From assembly GCA_029287235.1 (NCBI GenBank), contig JARFRM010000031.1:1-35430 (forward strand): a DNA stretch of 35,430 nt, in the 5' to 3' direction. The notes below the pieces were generated by a model, which worked only from the letters and a program-made list of their open reading frames with translations, had not been told where the DNA came from and did no database searches. Both the position numbers and the translations under genes were made by a program. Of the stretch, positions 1 to 9,396 are shown one piece after another. Within the stretch, counting starts at the first letter, position 1, and each line of letters opens with the position of its first letter. Origin of the DNA: Thermoanaerobaculales bacterium. GTDB lineage: Bacteria; Acidobacteriota; Thermoanaerobaculia; Thermoanaerobaculales; Sulfomarinibacteraceae.

Positions 1-801
1 CGAGCTGTCACCCATGTTGCCGAAGACCATGGCCTGGACGTTGACGGCGGTGCCCCAGTCATCGGGGATGCCTTCGATCCGGCGGTAGGAGACGGCGCGC
101 TTGCCGTTCCACGAAGAAAAGACTGCGCCGATGCCGCCCCAGAGCTGCTCCTTCGGATCATCCGGGAACTCGGCGCCGAGAACCTCTTTCACCTTGGCCT
201 TGAAGCTGTCGCAGAGCTCCTTGAGGTGCTCTTCCGAGATATCGGCGTCGGTGACATAGCCGTGGGCTTCCTTGACCTCGTCGAGCATCCGGTCGAGCTG
301 CTGGCGGATCCCCTGACCCTCCTCGGGCTCGACCCCGGCGGCCTTCTCCATGACGACATCGGAGTACATCATGATCAGGCGGCGGTATGCGTCGTAGACA
401 AAACGTCCGTTGCCGGTCTTGGCGATGAGGCCGGGGATGGTGGCTGAGCACAGCCCGACGTTGAGCACCGTCTCCATCATGCCGGGCATGGATGACCGGG
501 CGCCCGAACGCACCGAAATCAGAAGAGGGTCGGTGGGATCGCCGAACTTGGTGCCCATGATCTCCTCGACCTTGGTCATGGCCGCGTCCGCCTCGGCTTC
601 GAGGGTGGGCGGATAGGTCTGATCGTGGTCGTAGAAATAGGTGCAGATCTCGGTGGTGAGGGTGAAGCCCGCGGGCACCGGAATGCCCATGTTGGCCATT
701 TCGGCCAGGTTGGCGCCCTTGCCGCCGAGCAGGTTTTTCATGTCGGTGCGGCCATCGGCCGAGCCACCGCCGAACGAATAGACGTACTTGGTGTCGTTCA
801 C
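1..801 (-). CDS. ppdK: pyruvate, phosphate dikinase, N-terminal part (runs off the left edge)
   Basis: Interconverts pyruvate + ATP + Pi with PEP + AMP + PPi in the cytoplasm. Only the N-terminal nucleotide-binding region is present, about 267 residues of a family that is usually near 900. The minus-strand translation opens VNDTKYVYSFGGGSADGRT and contains the family signatures LLGGKGANLAEM, GIPVPAGFTLTTE and ISVRSGARSSMPGMMETVL, which lie in the ATP-grasp-like domain. The start is GTG at 801-799. It overlaps the glyS stop by four bases (GTGA), and a GGAGG lies about six bases upstream inside the glyS 3' end, so translation is probably coupled to glyS. The C-terminal phosphohistidine and PEP-binding domains lie outside the window, so catalytic completeness cannot be judged. 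Confidence 0.95.
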   Translation of the reverse strand, partial: MNDTKYVYSFGGGSADGRTDMKNLLGGKGANLAEMANMGIPVPAGFTLTTEICTYFYDHDQTYPPTLEAEADAAMTKVEEIMGTKFGDPTDPLLISVRSGARSSMPGMMETVLNVGLCSATIPGLIAKTGNGRFVYDAYRRLIMMYSDVVMEKAAGVEPEEGQGIRQQLDRMLDEVKEAHGYVTDADISEEHLKELCDSFKAKVKEVLGAEFPDDPKEQLWGGIGAVFSSWNGKRAVSYRRIEGIPDDWGTAVNVQAMVFGNMGDSS

Positions 802-2882
802 TCTTTGCCTCCATCGACCTGGAGCCTCGACAGGTCCGCCAGGGTCAAGAAATCTCGTCGTAACTTGGTCAACAATGCGACACGATTGTCGCGGATTTTC
901 TCATCGTCACACATCACCAGCACTTCCACGAAGAACCGGTCGAGGACCTCGGCCAGCTTGCCCATCTCGGCAAAGGCGTCGTCGAAGCGGCGGGCGCCGA
1001 CGCACCCGGCGAGCCGATCGGCAAAGACGTCGGCCGCGGCGTGGAGCTCGCGCTCCTCGTCCTGCTCGAAGAGCTCGGGATCGACGACCGTCTCGCCGGC
1101 CTGCTCGGTGATGTTCTTGACCCGCTTGAACGCGAGACCCAGGGCCCGCATCCGATCGGACGTCCGCACCGCGTCGAGGGCCTCGGCGCGGGCGCGTAGT
1201 TCGGAAAGATCGCCCCAGCCCGCCGCCATCACGGCATCGGCGGCATCGCCGCTCACCCCAACCACGTCCCTCAGGTATCGACGAACCCGGCCGGCCAGGA
1301 AATCGCGTACCTTGGCCGAGGTTTCGGTCGCGGGGCCGTCGATCACACCCGCGAGTCCGTCCACCGCCGCACCGGCGGCGTCGACGAGATCGAGCGCCCA
1401 GCCGGACTCCGCGGTGATCTTGACGACGGCCTGCGCCGCTCGGCGCAAACCGAACGGGTCTCCGGAGCCCTTCGGAATCTCTCCGACCCCGAACAGCCCG
1501 GCGATGGTGTCGAGCCGATCGGCCAGCCCGAGCAACCGACCGGTGTCTGATGCCGGAATCTCACCGTCGAATCCCGTCGGACGGTAGTGGTCGCGAGCCG
1601 CGGTCCACAGCTCTTCGGCGGCGCCTTCGAGCCGTAGATAGTGACCGCCCATGACACCCTGGAGCTCGGGGAACTCCACTACCATGTTGGTCAGAAGATC
1701 GGTCTTGACCAGGTGGGCGGCTCGACGCAGTGCGTCGGCATCGAGATCGAGGCCCAGTCGTTCAGCGAGCGCCGCCGCCAGCGCACCGGCTCGGTCGGCC
1801 TTGGCCGCGATGGAGCCGAGCACCCGGTGGAACTCGAGCCGCTCGAGCCCTTCCGACCAGTCCTCCATCGATCGCTTTCGATCCTCTTCGAAGAAGAAGC
1901 GCGCATCGGCCAACCGCGCACCGATCACCCACTCGTTGCCCTGTCGGACAAGGCCTTCGGGGTCATCTCGACGATCGATCACCGCGAGAAACTGCGGCGC
2001 CAACGATCCGTCCTCGTTCTCGAGGATGAGACACTTCTGGTGATAGCGCAGGGTCGTGATCACGACCTCGGACGGCAGCTCGAGATACTCCGGATCGATG
2101 GCCCCGCGCAGCAGACCCGGGTACTCCACCAGCTCGACGTGTTCGGCCACGAGGGCGTCATCGGGGTGGACCCGACAACCCGCCTCGGCCGCGAGCTCCG
2201 CGGCCCGCTCATCGAGGACGCGGCGGCGTTCGTCGGGATCGATGAGGACGCCCCGGTTGGCGAGTTCCCAAGCGAGATCGTCGGCGGAGGGCACCTCGAA
2301 ATCACCGGGTGCGTGGACCCGGTGACCGACGGTGGTGCGTCCCGCTTCGGTTCCGAACACCTCCATCGGGACCACATCGCCGCCCAAGAGCGCGACGAGA
2401 CCGTGGACCGGCCGCACGAAGAAAAACTCACCGAGGCCCCACCGCATCATCTTCGGGAATCGCATGGAGCCGACGACGGCCGGTACGAGCTCACCGAGGA
2501 TCTCGGCGCTCGCCCGACCTTCATGCACCACCGTCGCGGCGAGATACTCGCCCTTGTCGGTGGACTCGGTTTCGAGTTGGTCGACCGAGATACCCGCCTT
2601 CTTGGCAAAGCCCTCGGCCGCCTTGGTCGGTTTCCCGTCATCGTCATAGGCGATCCGGGTGGGTGGTCCGGTCATCCGTTCGGTACGATCGGCCTGCCGC
2701 TCGGGCAGGTTCTCCACCGTGGCGACGAGCCGTAGACTTGTGGACATGATTCGGATCTCGATGCCGTCGAAGCCGGCTTCGGCTATACCCTTTCGAAGAC
2801 CCTCACCGAGTTGCCGGCGGGCATCGGGCAGCGCGTTGGCCGGAATCTCCTCGGTACGCAACTCGAGCAGGAAGGCGGTCAT
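798..2882 (-). CDS. glyS: glycyl-tRNA synthetase beta subunit
   Basis: Beta chain of the bacterial alpha2beta2 glycyl-tRNA synthetase, which charges tRNA-Gly. It is 694 residues, close to the usual length near 690. The N-terminus LLELRTEEIPANALPDA and the segment HVELVEYPGLLRG are typical of GlyS, and the C-terminal part (about residues 560-690) fits a DALR-type anticodon-binding domain. The ATG shares one base with the glyQ stop codon (TGATG), and a GAGGAGGTGG Shine-Dalgarno sits inside the last glyQ codons. Alpha and beta chains are therefore made from one coupled message. The 3' end overlaps ppdK by four bases. No truncation or frameshift was seen. Confidence 0.98.
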   Translation of the reverse strand: MTAFLLELRTEEIPANALPDARRQLGEGLRKGIAEAGFDGIEIRIMSTSLRLVATVENLPERQADRTERMTGPPTRIAYDDDGKPTKAAEGFAKKAGISVDQLETESTDKGEYLAATVVHEGRASAEILGELVPAVVGSMRFPKMMRWGLGEFFFVRPVHGLVALLGGDVVPMEVFGTEAGRTTVGHRVHAPGDFEVPSADDLAWELANRGVLIDPDERRRVLDERAAELAAEAGCRVHPDDALVAEHVELVEYPGLLRGAIDPEYLELPSEVVITTLRYHQKCLILENEDGSLAPQFLAVIDRRDDPEGLVRQGNEWVIGARLADARFFFEEDRKRSMEDWSEGLERLEFHRVLGSIAAKADRAGALAAALAERLGLDLDADALRRAAHLVKTDLLTNMVVEFPELQGVMGGHYLRLEGAAEELWTAARDHYRPTGFDGEIPASDTGRLLGLADRLDTIAGLFGVGEIPKGSGDPFGLRRAAQAVVKITAESGWALDLVDAAGAAVDGLAGVIDGPATETSAKVRDFLAGRVRRYLRDVVGVSGDAADAVMAAGWGDLSELRARAEALDAVRTSDRMRALGLAFKRVKNITEQAGETVVDPELFEQDEERELHAAADVFADRLAGCVGARRFDDAFAEMGKLAEVLDRFFVEVLVMCDDEKIRDNRVALLTKLRRDFLTLADLSRLQVDGGKE

Positions 2883-3772
2883 CAGTCCACCTCCTCGAGG
2901 GCGTTGCCCAGCGGGTGACCGAGCTCTTCCCGTTGCGTGACATAGGCCTTGGCGGCGCGGATGGCGTTCTTGCGCACCCGGGCGATGAGCCCGACCCGCT
3001 CGGTGACCGAGACGGCGCCGCGGGCATCCATCAGATTGAACAGGTGAGAGGTCTTGAGAGTGGCCTCAACCGCGGGAATGACCAGCGGCGGATCGTGATC
3101 GAGACAGCGCCGCGCCTCGGCCTCCCAGTCCTCCATGTGCCGGCGGAGCATCTCGACATCGGCGACCTCGAACCCATAGGTCGAGGACTCGCGTTCGTCC
3201 ATCAGCCGGATCTTGCCGTACGGGACGCCGCCGCCCCACTCGATGTCGTAGATCGAGTCCTTGCGACCGAGGAACATGGCGATCCGCTCGAGGCCGTAGG
3301 TGAGCTCGGCGGAAATCGGCGCCAGCTCGATCCCACCGGCCTGCTGGAAGTAAGTGAACTGGGTGACCTCCATGCCGTCGAGGAGCACCTGCCACCCGAC
3401 CCCCCACGCGCCGAGAGTGGGCGACTCCCAGTTGTCTTCTTCAAATCGGATGTCGTGCACCGCGGGATCGATTCCCAGGGCTTCGAGCGACCGGAGAAAG
3501 AGACCCTGGACGTCATCGGGAGATGGCTTGAGGATCACCTGCAGCTGGAGGTGGCGCCCGAGCCTGAAGGGATTCTCGCCGTAGCGCGCATCCGCCGGTC
3601 GACGGGAAGGCTGGACATAAGCCACCCGATAGGGCTCGGGGCCGAGTACCCGGAGGAAGGTCTCGGGGTGCATGGTGCCCGCACCCACCTCGAGATCGAG
3701 GGGCTGCTGAATCACGCAACCGTGCTCGGCCCAGAAGTGCTGAAGATTCAGGATCAGAGTTTGCAGGTCCAC
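2882..3772 (-). CDS. glyQ: glycyl-tRNA synthetase alpha subunit
   Basis: Catalytic class II aminoacyl-tRNA synthetase chain; it works with GlyS encoded directly downstream. The 296 residues match the family length near 300. Recognisable blocks are [20 protein letters not shown] near residue 18, [19 protein letters not shown] near residue 50, [18 protein letters not shown] near residue 110 and TYFQQAGG near residue 140. The start is GTG at 3772-3770 with GGAGG four bases upstream; no ATG fits better. It is the first gene of glyQ-glyS-ppdK and is divergent from the bactofilin gene, so both promoters must lie in 3773-3941. Confidence 0.98.
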   Translation of the reverse strand: MDLQTLILNLQHFWAEHGCVIQQPLDLEVGAGTMHPETFLRVLGPEPYRVAYVQPSRRPADARYGENPFRLGRHLQLQVILKPSPDDVQGLFLRSLEALGIDPAVHDIRFEEDNWESPTLGAWGVGWQVLLDGMEVTQFTYFQQAGGIELAPISAELTYGLERIAMFLGRKDSIYDIEWGGGVPYGKIRLMDERESSTYGFEVADVEMLRRHMEDWEAEARRCLDHDPPLVIPAVEATLKTSHLFNLMDARGAVSVTERVGLIARVRKNAIRAAKAYVTQREELGHPLGNALEEVD

Positions 3773-3898
3773 GGTGCCTCCGGCGCCCGGCTACAGGCGC
3801 ACGCTGGTCGCGAAGGATACCACGTCGGCGCGATTCCGGGGCACGATAGAGAAGGTGCGTCGAATTGCCCCGAATGTTGTGAGGCACACGTCAATGCC

Positions 3899-3907
3899 TG
3901 CTATTCT
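3899..3907 (+). promoter_or_regulatory. candidate extended -10 promoter for the bactofilin gene
   Basis: TGCTATTCT reads as an extended -10 (TGn followed by TATTCT, 4 of 6 matches to TATAAT) 35 bases before the bactofilin ATG. A TTGTGA lies 19 bases upstream, too far for a good -35. It was found by eye only. Confidence 0.35.
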
Positions 3908-3941
3908 CAATGTACCGACATCGTCTCCGGACGGAGGATCC

Positions 3942-4355
3942 ATGGCGGAAAGGCAGACGGAACCCAGCCCGAACCGACGCTTCACCGATGAGCGTGAGGG
4001 CTTCGCCAGCATCATCGGTCGAGATGTCCAGATCAAGGGCGCCATCCGCGGAGCGACCAACCTCGAGATCTGGGGCTCCTTCGAGGGAGAAATGGAGATC
4101 GAGGGCCTGGTCTGGATGCGCCCCGGCAGCCATTTCTCCGGCGAGCTCACCACTACCGATCTCGTCGTCGAGGGAGAGCTTCGGGGCACGGTCAGCGCGA
4201 ACCGTAAGGTCGACATGCGCGCCACCTGCCGGGTCGAGGCCGATGTCACCGCCACAAGGGTTGCCGCCGCCGAGGGAAGCCACATCGAGGGGCGGATCAC
4301 CGTCTCAGAAAAGGCCAGCGATGTCGTCGGCTACTCGGAGAAACGCACCCGGTAG
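3942..4355 (+). CDS. bactofilin family cytoskeletal protein
   Basis: Bactofilins polymerise without nucleotide into filaments of stacked beta-helix subunits and scaffold cell-shape or envelope enzymes at the membrane. The 137-residue protein has a short polar N-terminal tail (about residues 1-22), then the repetitive core: FASIIGRDVQIKGAIRG, LEIWGSFEGEMEIEGLVW and GELTTTDLVVEGELRGTV, with regularly spaced glycines and hydrophobic residues, and ends in a charged tail. An in-frame extension upstream exists, but ATG 3942 has GGAGG four bases before it and the residues from there match the family. It stands alone, divergent from glyQ. Immediately downstream begins the left inverted repeat of the protease cassette. 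Confidence 0.9.
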   Translation: MAERQTEPSPNRRFTDEREGFASIIGRDVQIKGAIRGATNLEIWGSFEGEMEIEGLVWMRPGSHFSGELTTTDLVVEGELRGTVSANRKVDMRATCRVEADVTATRVAAAEGSHIEGRITVSEKASDVVGYSEKRTR

Positions 4356-4366
4356 CGGACGCGCCG

Positions 4367-4440
4367 TCGCAACCACGAAGACACCAAGACACGAAGTCGA
4401 TCACGAAGTCATCGCAATGAACACGGATCGACACGGATTT
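4367..4440. repeat. left arm of a long inverted repeat bracketing the protease cassette
   Basis: The arm starts with word-like sequence (AACCACGAAGACACCAAGACACGAAG), then ATCACGAAG, and ends in ACACGGATCGACACGGATTT (4421-4440). The exact reverse complement of that last 20-mer occurs at 8289-8308, and the outer, less exact part of the arm recurs as the complement near 8340-8370. The last base of the arm is also the last base of the stop codon of the gene at 4440-5414. Confidence 0.85.
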
Positions 4441-5414
4441 CAGGGATCTCGCGTGAAGGGCGGGATGTAGCCAGCCTCGGCCGGGATGAACATCGGATCG
4501 TTGAACACCGGCACCCCCGAGTCGGGGTCCGGTGCGAAGACCGTCGATGCGTAGGCGAAGTACGCAAAGCTCTGGTGCGGATCCAGGTTGATGACAAAAC
4601 CAGCAAGAGGTATCCTCCACATTCCCCAGATATCGAAGCCGAAATACTGTCTCGCCACCCACCTGAACTGGACCCATCCGTACGGCGGTATGGTTCGTTC
4701 GAAAGTCTCGTAAAGATCTTCGGATAGCTCGAACTCTTCCAGCCCGCTACCGCTGTCCGGACCGAAAGGAATCGCGAGACCGGAGATGACCAACGGCTCA
4801 GGGTTCGGATTCACGAACCCGAGGTTATTGCGAAAGTAGTCCCACTCGAGAGGTGGTGTGAGGCTGCACGGCGAGTTTCGGCAGCCTCCGACCCAGGGCA
4901 GAAACGACGGACCGGTGAGTGGTTCAAGGTTGGTCGCAACGCGCTGCCCCTGACCGAAGGGTGTCATTCCCACCCACCTGCCACGCGAGACATCGGCAAC
5001 CCTGGCATTGACGATGGCCTCACCCCCGTCGATGACCAGTGCGACAGCGCCAAGGGACGAGTCCGTGCCGTCCAAGAGGTCCTCGCCCAACAGCGTCAGC
5101 AGTCGATCTCGAGAGGTGTTCCAAAGGGGCATCTCCCAGACAAGTGCCGTGCCGGGATCCTCGAGAAAGCCGCCTTCCGGCACACAGACCCAGAGCCGGC
5201 GGACCGTCAACGAGTCCTGCGGGTCCTTCTTGATGATCTGCACCTCGGTGGCCCAGACACTGCCGTTGATCCCTGGTGTGTTGTCCGAGATAGCGGGAAT
5301 GACAACAGTCTGCTGGGCTAAAGCCGCATTCGTCAACAACGGAACCGCAACACCAATCACCGTCGCTTTGAGAAACGCCCGCCACCGACCAATACTTGTG
5401 CGCCCAATCAGCAT
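4440..5414 (-). CDS. secreted protein of unknown function, partner of the S8 protease
   Basis: No function is recognised. The 324-residue product starts with a basic stretch and a hydrophobic core ending TNAALA-QQ, which fits a Sec signal peptide cut after about residue 33. The mature part begins TVVIPAISDNTPGINGSVW, a style seen in extracellular proteins of Acidobacteria that look beta-rich. It has few cysteines, including a close pair in GGCRNSPCS, and many Trp, Pro and Gly. It ends ...FTRDP with no sorting tail. ATG 5414 is chosen because GGAGGT lies about five bases upstream and because the gene then starts 13 bases after the protease stop. Longer in-frame reading would add a non-signal-like basic tail. 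It is co-transcribed with the protease. Confidence 0.75.
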   Translation of the reverse strand: MLIGRTSIGRWRAFLKATVIGVAVPLLTNAALAQQTVVIPAISDNTPGINGSVWATEVQIIKKDPQDSLTVRRLWVCVPEGGFLEDPGTALVWEMPLWNTSRDRLLTLLGEDLLDGTDSSLGAVALVIDGGEAIVNARVADVSRGRWVGMTPFGQGQRVATNLEPLTGPSFLPWVGGCRNSPCSLTPPLEWDYFRNNLGFVNPNPEPLVISGLAIPFGPDSGSGLEEFELSEDLYETFERTIPPYGWVQFRWVARQYFGFDIWGMWRIPLAGFVINLDPHQSFAYFAYASTVFAPDPDSGVPVFNDPMFIPAEAGYIPPFTRDP

Positions 5415-5427
5415 CACACACCTCCGA

Positions 5428-8115
5428 CTACTGCGTTGGCGCCGCGTTGTAGACATACAGGGCGAAGTCCTGGTTCTCGGTTTCACCGCTGATACCCGGA
5501 ACAGCCTCAGCGTTGACGCCGATCGCTTGAACCCTCAGCGTAAACGGAGAAGTGATCTCACCAGCTGGGACCCGGACTACCTTGACGTTGTTGTGCTCGT
5601 CGTTCAGATACGCAGGATGGAAGTTCACCGTGTACTTCTTCGAGTACCAGCTACCGGCCGCGAAATCATTTGCCCTGTAGTGCTTCAGGTTTCGGGCAGA
5701 TCCCGGCTTGACAATGGTCATATTGAGATTGTTGACGACCAGCGAACCCGATTCCGTTGGGGACGACGCGGCATCGGTGAAGGCCATCACGGCGATGATG
5801 GACTTGGTTTCGTCGTCCGCCTCGAGCTCCACCGACCAGTAGTCGCCGGCATCGGTGAAACGACGCGTTGGTGGAGAGTTGTGGTCTTCGTCGTAGACCG
5901 TCACCTCGACATCTTCCTGAAGCAGACCGTCGAGGTTGACCCTTCCCCAACCCTGCTCCGGTGACGGCGAGTGGGGAATTGTCGATGAAGTGAGATGGTC
6001 GTACCCGCCATACATGTCGTCGGCGTGCGCCACGAGCATGGCCTTGACCATCGCCGGAGACGGGTTGGAGACGGGATCGCTGATCACGTGGCGATACCAC
6101 GCATCGGCGAGGATTGCCGCAGCGGTCACCGCAGGCGCCGCAGCGCTGGTTCCCCTGAAACAGGTGTAGTAGTCGACAAATGTCGATTCTTGGGCCCGCG
6201 CCGCAGCGATCTGTGATCCGGGCGCCACCAGGTCCGGTTTGAACCGCGGAAGGTCATTCCCCGAATCGTCCTCGCCGATGTACATGCGGCGCGAGCTCCA
6301 TCCTGCACCGCCGCAGATATCGTCGATCTCATGATCCACGCTCGGACAGTCATAGTGAGCGGCGCCCGCCGCGCCTGTTGTCGACCACCCTCTCGTGGCG
6401 CCCACGGAGATCACGTTCTTCGCGTTTCCGGGTGATGTCACCCAGGTGTTGTCGAATCCGGGTACGTTTCCGGCGGAGAAAACGATTGTCATAGGATCCG
6501 TGAACCCCTCGGTCTCACCGCTGGCGTCTCGAACGAGCTGGTCCGTCATGGCGGAGAACCCCGTATACCCAGTCCCCAGCATCGGAACCGCCCGCGGGTC
6601 ATTGGGGTCCCACCATTGCTGAGGGTGTATCAGGTTCCAGCTGTTGCTCGCAAACCGTGCGCCGGCGTCAGCAACAAGGACCATCAGGTCCTCGTATTCC
6701 AGCTCGGACATTCCCGGATCGCTTGAACCTCCCCCCTGGTAGAGATACAAATACTTGGCAACGATCAACTGAGCGGATGGCGCTAAACCCGTTCCACGGA
6801 AGTAGGCGCCATCGTCCTGTTCCACGGGAGCGGCTGTTGGGATGGAGGCGATAATGGACGCCGATGCTGTCCCATGCCCTCCGAATTGAATCCTCGCGTC
6901 CGAAAAAGTGTACTCGTTGTTCGCCAGGCACTGATTGTCACCGGAGCGGTCTTTTGCGCAGAAGAACCCCTGCAGCACAGGACCGTAGCAATCGGGGTCC
7001 AACCCCGAGCAGGCGGACTGCAGATTCGACGCATGATCGAAATCGGGGTGCTCATGATTGGTGCTCCAGGCGCTGCAGGTCCCTGTTGCCGGGTTGTAGC
7101 TCGCGGCCGGGCACACCATCGTGTTCAAACCGGAGTCGAAGACCCCTACCTTCGTCCAGTACGGAAGGCAACCGGATGGAGCGGAGCTCGGAGTGCAAAA
7201 GCCCTTTTCGAGAAGCCAATCCTCATAGCCGTCATGGGTCGCACCCGGCTCGGGGTCGTTGGGCCGGGTTCCGTCGTGCAACCCGGCAACGACCATGGCC
7301 TGGCGTTCGCCGCTCGGCTCGATCGACAAAACCGGCTCGATCCATAGGACCTCCGGTCTCTTGGCGGCCAGGACAATCTCGTCCTTCGTCAGCTCGAGTC
7401 TTGTATACCGGGTATCCGACTCGCCTCTGATGTCAACAGGACGGGAGGTCAGCGCTTCAAGGAACAGCGAAACGGCGCCCAGATCACGCTGACCGTCGAG
7501 CCGGATTCCCACATCCACCGCTCTGTCGGCGTCTAGAAGAACTGATGAGATCTTGTATGCAGGCTGAAACAGGCTGACGTGCTGCACACCGGTCAGGAGC
7601 CTGCATTGATCGGCCCCCTGGGGAGATGTCCTTACGAGGAATGTGTTATGAGGGAAATAGGCAATGACCGACGCGATCGACCTTGTGTGTTGGAGCCACT
7701 CGGACGTTACCCGTGCCTTGAACTGGACAAGATACAGCCCGACTCCTCCATCGTACGACGCAATCGAGAGCCCTTGGGGCAAGGCCGGACCGCTGTCGAA
7801 TGACGAAAACGTGTAACCATTGATTTCGATGAGCTCGAAATCTCGTCTGATGCTATATGAGAACTGCCCTCCCCCCGCGAGGTTCACGAAGGTGGGAAGA
7901 TCCTCCTCTGCAACCTCAACGACGAGAAATGTCGCGTAGTCCGAAATCAGAGATGCGCGGAGGGCGTCAAGATCTTCGGTACTGATGCTCCGGTGCCCGA
8001 TGAGGTGGCCTTCCGGGGAAAACACCATCTCTTTTTCGATTGTGACCTTCACGGCGTCCACCGGGACGGCGCCAAAGAACAGCAATAACGCAGATATCAA
8101 GCCGGTAAATCTCAT
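5428..8115 (-). CDS. secreted subtilisin-like (S8) serine peptidase
   Basis: This is a large exported serine protease of 895 residues. From the chosen ATG the protein has a signal peptide (MRFTGLISALLLFFGAVPVDA). An approximately 290-residue N-terminal region follows that probably acts as a pro-region (LYLVQFKARVTSEWL, VIAYFPHNTFLVRT). The catalytic domain comes next: Asp327 in VGVFDSGLN, His414 in GGHGTASASIIAS, oxyanion Asn550 in VFSAGN and Ser657 in RGTSAAAPAVTAA. The D-to-H segment is cysteine-rich. A C-terminal beta-rich tail of about 160 residues ends ...YNAAPTQ with no sorting signal. An in-frame extension to 8427 exists but would read through the repeat and the etf terminator; GGAGG lies seven bases before ATG 8115. 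By eye its base composition is less G+C-rich than its neighbours. Confidence 0.93.
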   Translation of the reverse strand: MRFTGLISALLLFFGAVPVDAVKVTIEKEMVFSPEGHLIGHRSISTEDLDALRASLISDYATFLVVEVAEEDLPTFVNLAGGGQFSYSIRRDFELIEINGYTFSSFDSGPALPQGLSIASYDGGVGLYLVQFKARVTSEWLQHTRSIASVIAYFPHNTFLVRTSPQGADQCRLLTGVQHVSLFQPAYKISSVLLDADRAVDVGIRLDGQRDLGAVSLFLEALTSRPVDIRGESDTRYTRLELTKDEIVLAAKRPEVLWIEPVLSIEPSGERQAMVVAGLHDGTRPNDPEPGATHDGYEDWLLEKGFCTPSSAPSGCLPYWTKVGVFDSGLNTMVCPAASYNPATGTCSAWSTNHEHPDFDHASNLQSACSGLDPDCYGPVLQGFFCAKDRSGDNQCLANNEYTFSDARIQFGGHGTASASIIASIPTAAPVEQDDGAYFRGTGLAPSAQLIVAKYLYLYQGGGSSDPGMSELEYEDLMVLVADAGARFASNSWNLIHPQQWWDPNDPRAVPMLGTGYTGFSAMTDQLVRDASGETEGFTDPMTIVFSAGNVPGFDNTWVTSPGNAKNVISVGATRGWSTTGAAGAAHYDCPSVDHEIDDICGGAGWSSRRMYIGEDDSGNDLPRFKPDLVAPGSQIAAARAQESTFVDYYTCFRGTSAAAPAVTAAAILADAWYRHVISDPVSNPSPAMVKAMLVAHADDMYGGYDHLTSSTIPHSPSPEQGWGRVNLDGLLQEDVEVTVYDEDHNSPPTRRFTDAGDYWSVELEADDETKSIIAVMAFTDAASSPTESGSLVVNNLNMTIVKPGSARNLKHYRANDFAAGSWYSKKYTVNFHPAYLNDEHNNVKVVRVPAGEITSPFTLRVQAIGVNAEAVPGISGETENQDFALYVYNAAPTQ

Positions 8116-8288
8116 ATTCGCTCCTCCGTCGCTCCCAGGATTCGAAACGCGAGAAATACAACCTTGTAGCTCAATTATCCGTTCTGATGATACCCCGACC
8201 CGCAGCCATTGGAACCTCGGCTCCAGCGGGCGGCGGTGATCGAAGACAAAGCCAACGCCACCCTGTGCCTGAAATGCGTTGATTCGCG

Positions 8289-8370
8289 AAATCCGTGTCG
8301 ATCCGTGTCCAAAAACGTGATGTGGGGTGCCTTCGTGATCTCCTTTGTGTCTTCGTGCCTTGGTGGTTGT
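8289..8370. repeat. right arm of the inverted repeat bracketing the protease cassette
   Basis: 8289-8308 is the exact reverse complement of 4421-4440. Beyond it lie TTCGTGATCTCC and TTTGTGTCTTCGTGCCTTGG, the complement-style counterpart of the left arm's ACGAAG words. The whole 8116-8374 spacer holds no gene that can be supported: it contains the protease Shine-Dalgarno, some unassigned sequence around 8200-8280 and this arm. Confidence 0.85.
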
Positions 8371-8374
8371 GACG

Positions 8375-8402
8375 AAAAAAGCGGCCCCGGAGGGCCGCTT
8401 TG
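8375..8402 (-). terminator. Rho-independent terminator of etfB-etfA
   Basis: Read on the minus strand: AAAGCGGCCC-TCC-GGGGCCGCTTTTTT, a strong G+C stem of about eight pairs followed by six T. It lies about 22 bases past the etfA stop codon. Confidence 0.88.
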
Positions 8403-8423
8403 GCTTTTCGGGTTGGCCCCAAA

Positions 8424-9386
8424 TCAACCGGCGAGCTTTTTGACCTCCTCCACCATCGGTGGAATCACATCGAAAAGATCGCCGACGATGCCGTAATCGG
8501 CAATCTTGAAGATCGGTGCGTCGGGATCCTTGTTGACGGCGACGATGATCTTGGATGAGCTCATCCCGGCGAGGTGCTGGATGGCGCCCGAGATGCCGGC
8601 GGCGACGTAGAGCGACGGGCTCACCACCTTGCCGGTCTGACCCACTTGGTGCTTGTGCGCGATCCAGCCGGCGTCGACTGCGGCGCGCGACGCGCCGACC
8701 GCTCCACCGAGGGCTTGAGCCAGCTCACGGATCAGGGCGAAGTTTTCCGGGCCCTTGAGACCGCGACCACCGGAGACGATGATGTCGGCCTCGGCGACAT
8801 CGATCTCGCCGCCTCCGGTGTCCAGGAGGTCCTTGACCACGGCGCGGATGGCGAGGGAAAGACCGTCGAGGGCGACGACCTCCGCCGAGCCACCGGTCTC
8901 TTCCGCGGCAAAGACATTGGGCCGGAGGCTGATGACCTGGGGTTTGGAACCGGCCGAATCGACCGTCGCGAACGCCTTGCCCGAGTAGACCGGGCGCCGG
9001 GCAACGAACTGGTCGCCGTCCTTTTCAAGGGCAACGACATCGGCCAGGGCGCCGGTTCCGAGCTTGGCCGCCACCCAAGGGGCGAGATCGCGGCCCATGG
9101 CGGTGCCGGCGAAGAAGACGGCATTCGGCGCCGCCGACTCAACGGCCTTGGCGACCGCTTCGCCGTATCCCTCCGAGGAGTAGAGAGCGAGGTTTGGATC
9201 GTCGGCGAGAAAGACCCTGGCTGCGCCGTAGGCGCCGAGGCCCGCGGCCGCGTCACCGATCCCCGATCCGACAAAGACCGCGGCGACATCGCCGCCGGCC
9301 TGCCGGTGGGCTTCCGAGATGGCCTGAAGCGAGGCCTGGCGAATGTCGCCGTTGCGCTGCTCAACAAAAACCAAAATTCCAGCCAT
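8424..9386 (-). CDS. etfA: electron transfer flavoprotein alpha subunit
   Basis: Alpha chain of the FAD-containing ETF heterodimer, which takes electrons from acyl-CoA and other dehydrogenases and passes them to the membrane quinone pool. It is 320 residues, the usual length. The N-terminus [14 protein letters not shown] is the alpha/beta domain. The C-terminal FAD domain shows [52 protein letters not shown] and [19 protein letters not shown]. Two adjacent ATG codons exist; the second (9386) is five bases from GGAGG and is preferred over 9389. It follows etfB by ten bases and ends in a strong terminator. Confidence 0.98.
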   Translation of the reverse strand: MAGILVFVEQRNGDIRQASLQAISEAHRQAGGDVAAVFVGSGIGDAAAGLGAYGAARVFLADDPNLALYSSEGYGEAVAKAVESAAPNAVFFAGTAMGRDLAPWVAAKLGTGALADVVALEKDGDQFVARRPVYSGKAFATVDSAGSKPQVISLRPNVFAAEETGGSAEVVALDGLSLAIRAVVKDLLDTGGGEIDVAEADIIVSGGRGLKGPENFALIRELAQALGGAVGASRAAVDAGWIAHKHQVGQTGKVVSPSLYVAAGISGAIQHLAGMSSSKIIVAVNKDPDAPIFKIADYGIVGDLFDVIPPMVEEVKKLAG

Positions 9387-9396
9387 CATCGCCTCC

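Noticed and set aside
1641-2735. Long plus-strand open frame (364 codons) opposite glyS
   Set aside because: glyS is unmistakable on the other strand; high G+C makes long antisense frames common, and the product matches nothing.
2915-3991. Plus-strand open frame of 358 codons opposite glyQ
   Set aside because: Antisense shadow of glyQ that also crosses the bactofilin start in another frame.
5428-8115. S8 protease as a substrate of the exosortase at 22720
   Set aside because: Its C-terminus ends APTQ with no hydrophobic segment followed by basic residues.
8116-8427. Extension of the S8 protease N-terminus to 8427
   Set aside because: It would translate the inverted repeat and the etf terminator and bury the signal peptide.
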